Of a stretch of 13,215 nucleotides of DNA, positions 8,016 to 13,215 are shown piece after piece. This stretch comes from Leptotrichiaceae bacterium (GTDB taxonomy: Bacteria; Fusobacteriota; Fusobacteriia; Fusobacteriales; Leptotrichiaceae). Numbering within the stretch: the stretch's first letter is position 1; every line of letters begins with the position of its first letter. The notes below the pieces were generated by a model. That model was given only the letters and a program-made list of their open reading frames with translations, ran no database searches and had not been told where the DNA came from. The stretch covers positions 8,589 through 21,803 of the forward strand of contig JAUNKI010000010.1 in assembly GCA_030532815.1 (NCBI GenBank), in the 5' to 3' direction. Position numbers and translations under genes: made by a program.

Positions 8016-8432
8016 ATGAAAAAATTTATAGGACTTGATGTGGGAGATGTGCGAATAGGAGTAGCCAAATCCGATCCTTTGGGTATTCTTGCCACTGCCC
8101 TTGAAGTAATAGACAGAAATGCCGTAGATCCATTCAGAAGATTAAAGGAAATAATGGAAGACGAAGGGACGAGAAAAATAGTCGTAGGTCTTCCTAAAAG
8201 CCTTGACGGTACAAAGAAACGTCAAGTTGAAAAAGTGGAAGAATTTGTCAGTAAAATGAAGAAAGAAATACCGGATATAGAAGTGTTCATGATAGATGAA
8301 AGATATACTACAACTGAAGCGGAACATTATTTGAAAAACTATTCCAAAAAAAACGGAAAAGAAAGACGAAAAGTGGTGGACATGGTTGCAGCTTCCATAA
8401 TACTGCAGAAATATCTGGATACAATAAAGTAA
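8016..8432 (+). CDS. ruvX: RuvX/YqgF family RNase H-fold nuclease
   Basis: YqgF/RuvX proteins have an RNase H-like fold. In different bacteria they have been linked to maturation of the 5' end of 16S rRNA and to Holliday junction resolution, and the sequence alone does not decide which applies here. The 138-residue length is typical. Expected acidic residues are present: Asp8 in GLDVGD, Glu95 in the IDERYTT motif, and Asp122 in VVDMVAA. The conserved IVVGLPKSLDGT loop (residues 55-66) follows the second strand set. The gene lies 41 bases after alaS and about 55 bases before secD on the same strand, so it is probably co-transcribed. An A8 run (8346-8353) encodes Ser-Lys-Lys-Asn; the frame is intact across it. 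Confidence 0.95.
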   Translation: MKKFIGLDVGDVRIGVAKSDPLGILATALEVIDRNAVDPFRRLKEIMEDEGTRKIVVGLPKSLDGTKKRQVEKVEEFVSKMKKEIPDIEVFMIDERYTTTEAEHYLKNYSKKNGKERRKVVDMVAASIILQKYLDTIK

Positions 8433-8458
8433 ATATTTTATAAAGATAAATAAAAATA

Positions 8459-8474
8459 ACAAATTTATATTTGT
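8459..8474. repeat. Small inverted repeat ahead of secD
   Basis: ACAAAT and ATTTGT flank a TTAT loop, giving a 6-bp stem that ends a few bases before the secD ribosome binding site. The surrounding gap (8433-8487) is almost all A/T. A TATAAA-like hexamer at about 8438 could be part of a promoter, but I see no convincing -35 partner. It may be chance. Confidence 0.3.
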
Positions 8475-8477
8475 GGA

Positions 8478-8485
8478 AAGGCGAG
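8478..8485 (+). promoter_or_regulatory. Ribosome binding site that decides the secD start
   Basis: AAGGCGAG is followed by the ATG at 8488, with AAGG 6 bases away. The in-frame GTG at 8473 would lie upstream of and partly over this site and inside the small inverted repeat, so the ATG is preferred. Confidence 0.6.
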
Positions 8486-8487
8486 TA

Positions 8488-9690
8488 ATGAAGAATAAAA
8501 CGATACATTATATTCTGCTGTTGGCGATACTTATTGTTCCCGGAGCAATACTGTACAATAACAGAATAAAGTTAGGACTTGATTTAAGAGGAGGAACTTA
8601 CGTAGTATTACAGGCTCAGGGAAAAGTGGAAGCCGATACAATGGACAAAGTAAGAGATATAGTAGAAAGAAGAGTGGACAGTCTGGGAGTTTCCGAACCG
8701 GTAATCCAGATAAGCGGAAATGACAGGCTGATAGTGGAACTTGCAGGAATTAAGGATCCTCAGAAAGCCGTTGAGCTGATAGGAACTACAGCCAAACTGG
8801 AGTTTAAAATTAAAAATGAGGACGGAACATACGGACCTACACTTCTTGAAGGTTCAGCCATAAAAAATGCAAACCTCTCACAGGGACAGTTCGGGCAGCC
8901 TGAAGTGGCATTCGAGCTGGACGGTAAAGGAGCGGAAATATTTGCGAAAATTACGAGGGAACATATTAATGAACAGCTGGCTATAATGCTTGACGGGAAA
9001 GAACAGTCGGCACCGAGAATAAATTCTGAAATACCCGGAGGAAGAGGGGTAATAACTACCAATGATCCTGAAGATGCCAAAGCATTGACAAATTTACTGA
9101 AATCGGGAGCATTACCGGTAAATATAAAAATACTTGAAACGAGAACTGTAGGAGCTACATTAGGAAATGAATCCATACAGAAAACAAAAATAGCCGGAAT
9201 AATAGCAATGATAGCAATTTCTCTCTTTATGTTCATAATTTACAAGATACCGGGTCTGATAGCCGATATGGTTCTGGCAATATACGGATTTTTGGTACTG
9301 GCTTCTTTCAGTATGATAGGAGCAACATTGACACTTCCGGGAATAGCAGGGTTTATACTGACTTTAGGAATGGCTGTTGATGCCAATGTTATTACATTTG
9401 AAAGAATAAAGGAAGAACTGAAAAAAGGATATTCTCTTGAAGATTCAGTGGAAAACGGTTTTAAAAACGGTCTTCCTGCAATACTTGACGGAAATATAAC
9501 AACATTGCTCGTAGCTTCGGTACTGTTCTTTTTCGGTACGGGACCTGTAAAAGGATTTGCGGTTACACTTACATTAGGTGTACTTATTACAATAGTTACG
9601 GCATTATTTATAACAAAAGTACTTTTTAAATTTATAATATCGACATTTAAAATAAAAAAAGAACAGCTGTTCTGGAAAGGAGTAAAATAA
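8488..9690 (+). CDS. secD: Protein translocase subunit SecD
   Basis: SecD is an inner-membrane RND-type partner of SecYEG. With SecF it uses the proton-motive force to help pull exported proteins out on the periplasmic side. The protein of 400 residues from the chosen ATG has a first membrane helix at about 8-23, the conserved LGLDLRGGTYVVLQ block (LDLRGG at 31-36), and a periplasmic P1 region of about 200 residues. Five further hydrophobic segments lie between 232 and 382. Membrane block TLGMAVDANVITFERI at about 292-307 carries the conserved Asp298 thought to take part in proton flow. It is shorter than the 615-residue E. coli SecD because the periplasmic part is reduced, as in many other phyla. 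An in-frame GTG at 8473 would add five residues but fits the ribosome site less well. Its stop overlaps the secF start as TAATG. No yajC is seen. Confidence 0.97.
   Translation: MKNKTIHYILLLAILIVPGAILYNNRIKLGLDLRGGTYVVLQAQGKVEADTMDKVRDIVERRVDSLGVSEPVIQISGNDRLIVELAGIKDPQKAVELIGTTAKLEFKIKNEDGTYGPTLLEGSAIKNANLSQGQFGQPEVAFELDGKGAEIFAKITREHINEQLAIMLDGKEQSAPRINSEIPGGRGVITTNDPEDAKALTNLLKSGALPVNIKILETRTVGATLGNESIQKTKIAGIIAMIAISLFMFIIYKIPGLIADMVLAIYGFLVLASFSMIGATLTLPGIAGFILTLGMAVDANVITFERIKEELKKGYSLEDSVENGFKNGLPAILDGNITTLLVASVLFFFGTGPVKGFAVTLTLGVLITIVTALFITKVLFKFIISTFKIKKEQLFWKGVK
9674..9682 (+). promoter_or_regulatory. Ribosome binding site of secF, inside secD
   Basis: GGAAAGGAG ends 7 bases before the ATG at 9690 and lies within the last secD codons. 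The TAATG overlap points to translational coupling, which would keep SecD and SecF near one-to-one. Confidence 0.7.
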
Positions 9691-10649
9691 TGAATTTAAA
9701 AGTAATACAATTAAAAAAATATTATTTAAGTTTTTCAGCTATGATGGTTTTAGTTTCCGTTATTTTATTCTTTACCGTGAAATTGAATTTGGGAGTGGAT
9801 TTCAAAGGAGGAGACCTGTTACAGCTGGATTACGCACAGGCAGTTGATAAGGAAGCTCTGAACAGCACTTTTGACGGTCTTGCAGGAGAAATTCCCCAGT
9901 TAAAGAGCAGAAGGCTTCAATATTCCGAAGATAATACAGTAGTTTTAAGAACGGAACAGCTGACAGAAGTACAGAAGAAAAATCTTCTGAAAGCACTGGA
10001 TGAAAAAACGGGGAAATACGAACTTGTGAAATACGATACGGTAGGACCGACAATAGGAAAAGAACTGGCGTCAAATGCTATGACGGCTCTGCTTATAGGA
10101 AGTCTGCTTATAATTATTTATATTACCATAAGATTCGAGTTTGTCTATGCCGTTGCAGGGATACTCGCAGTATTGCATGATGTAATAATAGCAATGGGAC
10201 TTATAGCATTTCTGAAATATGAAATAAATACACCATTTATTGCCGCAATACTTACTATTTTAGGATATTCCATGAATGACACTATCGTAGTATTTGACAG
10301 AATTAGGGAAAATGATGCTAAATCAGGAAAAACAAAGGATTTCGGTGAAGTAATCGAAGAAAGTGTAAATCAGGTTTACATAAGATCATTATTTACATCA
10401 TTGACAACGCTGCTCTCAATAACGATACTTCTCATATTCGGGGGAGATTCCTTAAAGACCTTTAATACAACTTTGTTTATAGGAATGATATTCGGTACAT
10501 ATTCTTCAATATTTGTTGCAAGTCCGTTAGTTTATCTGATGAGAAAGTACAGAAAAAAGAAGAAAAATTCGGGGCATGACGGAAATGTTAAAAAAGGTTT
10601 GCAGAAAACGGTAAACGGTTATAATGAAGATGAAAAAGTACTTGTATAA
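9690..10649 (+). CDS. secF: Protein translocase subunit SecF
   Basis: SecF pairs with SecD in the membrane to complete the SecDF complex. The first membrane helix is at about residues 13-31, followed by the DFKGG motif (37-41) and a short periplasmic domain. The VGPTIG block (118-123) opens the transmembrane half, with further helices at about 130-148, 150-175, 182-202, 236-250 and 258-284. The family signature GYSMNDTIVVFDRIREN spans 192-208 and includes the conserved Asp197. At 319 residues it is of usual length. The last 35 residues are a charged cytoplasmic tail rich in Lys, Asn and Gly (after YLMRKYRKK), for which I recognise no motif. It is coupled to secD by a one-base overlap and is followed 26 bases later by alr. 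Confidence 0.97.
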   Translation: MNLKVIQLKKYYLSFSAMMVLVSVILFFTVKLNLGVDFKGGDLLQLDYAQAVDKEALNSTFDGLAGEIPQLKSRRLQYSEDNTVVLRTEQLTEVQKKNLLKALDEKTGKYELVKYDTVGPTIGKELASNAMTALLIGSLLIIIYITIRFEFVYAVAGILAVLHDVIIAMGLIAFLKYEINTPFIAAILTILGYSMNDTIVVFDRIRENDAKSGKTKDFGEVIEESVNQVYIRSLFTSLTTLLSITILLIFGGDSLKTFNTTLFIGMIFGTYSSIFVASPLVYLMRKYRKKKKNSGHDGNVKKGLQKTVNGYNEDEKVLV

Positions 10650-10660
10650 TAATTATTTCA

Positions 10661-10667
10661 GAAGGTG
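10661..10667 (+). promoter_or_regulatory. Ribosome binding site that decides the alr start
   Basis: GAAGGTG lies 8 bases before the ATG at 10676, whose product begins MRCWAEINI as expected for alanine racemase. A closer ATG at 10671 is in another frame and stops after eight codons. Confidence 0.6.
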
Positions 10668-10675
10668 AAAATGAA

Positions 10676-11767
10676 ATGCGTTGTTGGGCGGAAATAAACA
10701 TAAAAAATTTATATGAAAATATCGGAGAACTTGAAAAAATAACGTCAAAAGAGCATATAATGGCAGTAATAAAAGCCGATGCCTATGGACATGGAATGGT
10801 TAAAATATGTGACCTGCTCATAAAAAAGGGAATTCGGAACTTTGCAGTAGCTACTGCCGATGAAGCTCTTAAAATAAGGGAAATGAATGACAGTGTGAAT
10901 ATTCTTATTCTCGGACCTATTGAAAATGATTACGTAAATTCGGTTTCTGAAAAAAATATTTATTTTACAGTGACCGACTTTGAGGAAATTGATTATCTTG
11001 AAAAAAATCAGCGTAATATGAATGTTTTTATTAAAGTGGATACAGGAATGGGGAGAGTAGGTTTTCAGTTCCATGAGATTGAAAAAATGATTCATATATT
11101 AAAAGAATGTAAATATGTCAGACCTGTAGGTGTGTTTTCACATTTTTCATCTTCTGATTCTGATGAGGATTATACTGAACTGCAATCGGAAAAATTTGAA
11201 GAAATATCGAAAATTATGATGAAAGAAATCCCTACTGTCAAATACAGGCATTTACATAACAGTTTCGGAAGTCTGAAATCCGGAAAGAAAAAATACGATT
11301 TTATAAGAGTGGGAATTATAGCATACGGAGGGGTTAGCGAAAAAGAAACAAAACCTTATAAATTTAAGCCTGTAATGTCTCTTTATGCTAAAATAAGTTA
11401 CATAAAAACACTTTGTGAAGACAGTTACATAAGTTACGGGAATACTTATTTGGGGAAAAAAGGGGAAACTCTGGCTACAGTGTCCATAGGATATGCCGAC
11501 GGAGTAAGAAGAGAGCTGTCGAATAGGGGTTATGTCTATTATAAAGGATTTAAATGCAGAATAGTAGGAAGAGTGTGTATGGATCAGCTCATAATACTGC
11601 TTCCTGAAGCTCTTGCAAAAGAAGCGAAAAAAGGTGATACGGTGGAATTTTTCGGAGAAAATATAAGCACTGTGGAAGTTGCTGATATATGCGGCACAAT
11701 ATCCTACGAAATTTTATGCGGAATAAGTCAGAGAGTTCCAAGAATATATATTAATGAAAATGAATAA
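10676..11767 (+). CDS. alr: Alanine racemase (PLP-dependent)
   Basis: Alr interconverts L- and D-alanine in the cytoplasm and supplies D-alanine for peptidoglycan. The N-terminal TIM barrel begins MRCWAEI and carries the PLP lysine, Lys33, in VIKADAYGHG. Conserved VDTGMGRVGF is at 121-130, HNSFGSL at 194-200, and RVGIIAYGG at 211-219 near the cofactor phosphate. The C-terminal beta domain has the second catalytic residue, Tyr254, in SYGNTY, then SIGYADGVRR (270-279), the substrate-carboxylate loop VCMDQ (300-304), and the ending SQRVPRIY. Length 363 is normal. In the Geobacillus enzyme the residue before RVPR is Tyr; here it is Gln352, a position that varies in the family as I remember it. 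The gene is 26 bases after secF and 18 before the CvpA-family gene, and is probably in the same transcript. Confidence 0.97.
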   Translation: MRCWAEINIKNLYENIGELEKITSKEHIMAVIKADAYGHGMVKICDLLIKKGIRNFAVATADEALKIREMNDSVNILILGPIENDYVNSVSEKNIYFTVTDFEEIDYLEKNQRNMNVFIKVDTGMGRVGFQFHEIEKMIHILKECKYVRPVGVFSHFSSSDSDEDYTELQSEKFEEISKIMMKEIPTVKYRHLHNSFGSLKSGKKKYDFIRVGIIAYGGVSEKETKPYKFKPVMSLYAKISYIKTLCEDSYISYGNTYLGKKGETLATVSIGYADGVRRELSNRGYVYYKGFKCRIVGRVCMDQLIILLPEALAKEAKKGDTVEFFGENISTVEVADICGTISYEILCGISQRVPRIYINENE

Positions 11768-11774
11768 AATTCAC

Positions 11775-11780
11775 AGGAGA
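11775..11780 (+). promoter_or_regulatory. Ribosome binding site of the CvpA-family gene
   Basis: AGGAGA ends 5 bases before the ATG at 11786. The whole gap after alr is only 18 bases, with no room for a separate promoter. Confidence 0.6.
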
Positions 11781-11785
11781 AAAAT

Positions 11786-12379
11786 ATGATATTGGATGCG
11801 GGATTTTTAATATTGTTGGTTTTATCCTTTCTTTTAGGAAAAAAAAGAGGATTTACACTGGAGTTTTTCGGTGTATTTAAATATCTTCTTATTATATATA
11901 TGATGAAATCCACTTACGGAGCAGTAAAAGTTATATTCAAACTGTCTGAAAAGGATTCGAGAGATCAGCTGAAAATATATGTTATAGCTTTTATTTTACT
12001 GTATATCAGTTTTTCAGTCCTGTTGAAACTGAGCAGCAAATTTCTCAAAACTATAAAACTGAAAAAAGGTGATGAATTTTTAGGAGGGATTTTAGGTGTT
12101 GTAAAAACGACCTTTATAATTTTTATTATATATATAATAATATTGATAGGTTCGTCCCACAGTAAAAGACTGCAGGATATAAGAAATGAAAGTCTTGCCG
12201 TAAAGGGAATAACCGAATATATATATGTGTATTCGGAGGTGTTTCCCGATTTTATAAAAAATGATGTGAATAACTACAGGAAAAAGAGAAGAGAAGAAAA
12301 ATTGAAGAAAAATATATTAAATGAACTCAGTAAAACTAATGTAAATGAAGGAATAAAAAATAATGAAAATAATAGATAA
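11786..12379 (+). CDS. CvpA-family inner-membrane protein
   Basis: CvpA-like proteins are small integral membrane proteins first named for colicin V production. Their exact role is unsettled, and in several diderms they are linked to envelope integrity. The 197-residue product has hydrophobic segments at about 3-17, 27-40, 63-82 and 101-122. The family-typical features are the early GKKRGF turn (18-23) and the EFLGGILGVVKTTF block (97-110). After residue about 125 it becomes a soluble tail, strongly charged and Lys/Asn-rich from 160 to the end. The stop lies 17 bases inside the next gene, an LptF/G permease, so the two are likely coupled. Family membership is probable rather than certain, because CvpA sequences diverge widely. 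Confidence 0.8.
   Translation: MILDAGFLILLVLSFLLGKKRGFTLEFFGVFKYLLIIYMMKSTYGAVKVIFKLSEKDSRDQLKIYVIAFILLYISFSVLLKLSSKFLKTIKLKKGDEFLGGILGVVKTTFIIFIIYIIILIGSSHSKRLQDIRNESLAVKGITEYIYVYSEVFPDFIKNDVNNYRKKRREEKLKKNILNELSKTNVNEGIKNNENNR
12347..12352 (+). promoter_or_regulatory. Possible ribosome binding site of the LptF/G gene, inside the CvpA-family gene
   Basis: GAAGGA lies 10 bases before the ATG at 12363, a little far but usable. Because the start is inside the upstream gene, translation may depend on ribosomes arriving from it. Confidence 0.45.
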
Positions 12380-13215
12380 ATATATTTATAACTCGCTTAT
12401 ACTGCCTTCAATATTTGGTATCAGCATATTTACATTTATACTGATGCTGAATGTACTTATTGAAGCAATGGAAAGGCTGTTTGCAAGCGACCTGCCTTTT
12501 CTGTCGGTAATTGATTATTTCTTTTATGTTGTGCCGGGTATTCTTGTACAGACAATTCCGATGGGAGCATTTCTCGGTGTAATGCTCGTTTACGGAGGTC
12601 TTTCCGAAACAAATGAAATAATAGCTATGGAAGGATCGGGAATAAGTCTTTTCAGAATTATAAGACCTGCTTTTATATTCGGGCTTATACTGACATTTAT
12701 AGGTTTGGGACTTGAAATATATGTAAATCCCAGAGCTCTTGAAAATATTAATAAACAGACAAAAGTACTTTTGTCTACCAGACCGAGTTCACTGACTGAA
12801 GAAAAAATATTTCTGACAAATCCTGAAAAAGGATTCGGATTTTACATAGATAAAGTGGATAATAAAAAAGCTTCTGCAAGCCAGTTTCTCCTTCTCAACA
12901 AACAGGGAAACAATCCTTATCCCGTCATATTCTTAGCTGAAAATGCAAGGTTTGATCCGGGAGTGATAGTACTGAATGATGTAAAAGGATATTCCTTTGA
13001 TAAGGAAGGCAACAGTCAGGTAGCAGCAGAATATAGAGAACAGCATGTACCGATTTCGACTTTTTTTTCTTCAGGAGAAGGGACGCATGAAAAAAAGCGT
13101 AGTGAAATGAACTTAAAAGAATTAAGGGAATTTTATAAAAACAATATAAATAATCCCGAAACGAAAGAAGTCGCGTTAAAGGCTCTGATAGAAGCATATC
13201 AGAGATTAATAGGAC
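12363..13215 (+). CDS. LptF/LptG (YjgP/YjgQ) family LPS export permease, 3' end cut off by the window
   Basis: This permease forms the membrane channel that, with LptB, lifts lipopolysaccharide out of the inner membrane and passes it to LptC. The frame starts MKIIDKYIYNSLILP, the usual start of the family, and stays open to the window end. That gives 284 residues of an expected 350 or so. Membrane helices are seen at about 16-36, 50-78 and 100-120. The segment GGLSETNEIIAMEGSGISLFR (about 78-98) is the conserved cytoplasmic coupling helix that docks on LptB. Residues about 125-260 form the periplasmic beta-jellyroll, followed by MNLKELREFY and EAYQRLIG at the start of the missing second set of three helices. 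Whether it is LptF or LptG cannot be settled here. It overlaps the CvpA-family gene by 17 bases. A T8 run (13061-13068) lies in frame without disruption. Confidence 0.93.
   Translation, partial: MKIIDKYIYNSLILPSIFGISIFTFILMLNVLIEAMERLFASDLPFLSVIDYFFYVVPGILVQTIPMGAFLGVMLVYGGLSETNEIIAMEGSGISLFRIIRPAFIFGLILTFIGLGLEIYVNPRALENINKQTKVLLSTRPSSLTEEKIFLTNPEKGFGFYIDKVDNKKASASQFLLLNKQGNNPYPVIFLAENARFDPGVIVLNDVKGYSFDKEGNSQVAAEYREQHVPISTFFSSGEGTHEKKRSEMNLKELREFYKNNINNPETKEVALKALIEAYQRLIG

Noticed and set aside
8346..8354. A8 run followed by C in ruvX as a programmed frameshift site
   Set aside because: The sequence contains A-AAA-AAC, but Lys-Asn runs are common in this AT-rich DNA. The frame is intact and the product is complete without a shift.
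8473..8475. GTG at 8473 as the start of secD
   Set aside because: It overlaps the inverted repeat and precedes the best ribosome site. The ATG at 8488 is well spaced and gives a normal N-terminus.
13061..13068. T8 run in the LptF/G gene as a terminator or phase-variation tract
   Set aside because: No stem precedes it and the frame continues normally. Eight bases is unremarkable at this base composition.

Overview
The window is a compact, AT-rich stretch (about one third G+C by eye) with every gene on the + strand, no gap longer than about 60 bases and no recognisable factor-independent terminator. The codon style (AAA/GAA/ATA-rich), the short SecD and SecF as separate proteins, and LPS-export (Lpt) genes in an AT-rich genome all suggest a didermic member of the Fusobacteriota, perhaps a Leptotrichia/Sebaldella relative. 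The lineage is inferred from style and gene content and has not been tested by a search.

Layout: (1) 1-2327, the 3' nine-tenths or so of mutS, whose 5' end lies outside the window; (2) 2327-4525, a 732-residue membrane-anchored LptC/OstA-type protein with a C-terminal Ig-like extension, coupled to mutS by a TAATG overlap; (3) 4569-5303, lptB, the LPS-transport ATPase; (4) 5362-7974, alaS; (5) 8016-8432, ruvX (yqgF); (6) 8488-9690 and 9690-10649, secD and secF, coupled by another TAATG overlap; (7) 10676-11767, alr, alanine racemase; (8) 11786-12379, a CvpA-family membrane protein; (9) 12363 to the window end, the 5' part of an LptF/LptG-family permease that overlaps the cvpA-like gene by 17 bases.

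How the genes fit together: the two ends of the array carry parts of one machine. LptB is the cytoplasmic ATPase, the LptF/G protein is its membrane permease, and the LptC/OstA-like protein is the periplasmic bridge for moving lipopolysaccharide or a similar lipid to the outer membrane. Between them lie genes for protein export (SecDF), peptidoglycan precursor supply (Alr, D-alanine), translation (AlaRS), and DNA or RNA maintenance (MutS, RuvX). The arrangement looks like one or a few long operons of growth-linked genes.

Most of the window is ordinary housekeeping. The part most worth a second look is the LptC/OstA-like protein. It is several times longer than a classical LptC or LptA, contains OstA-type repeats with an exact 29-residue period, and ends in two probable Ig-like domains of a kind not usual in Lpt bridge proteins. 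No mobile element, tRNA, rRNA, CRISPR array or defence system was seen.
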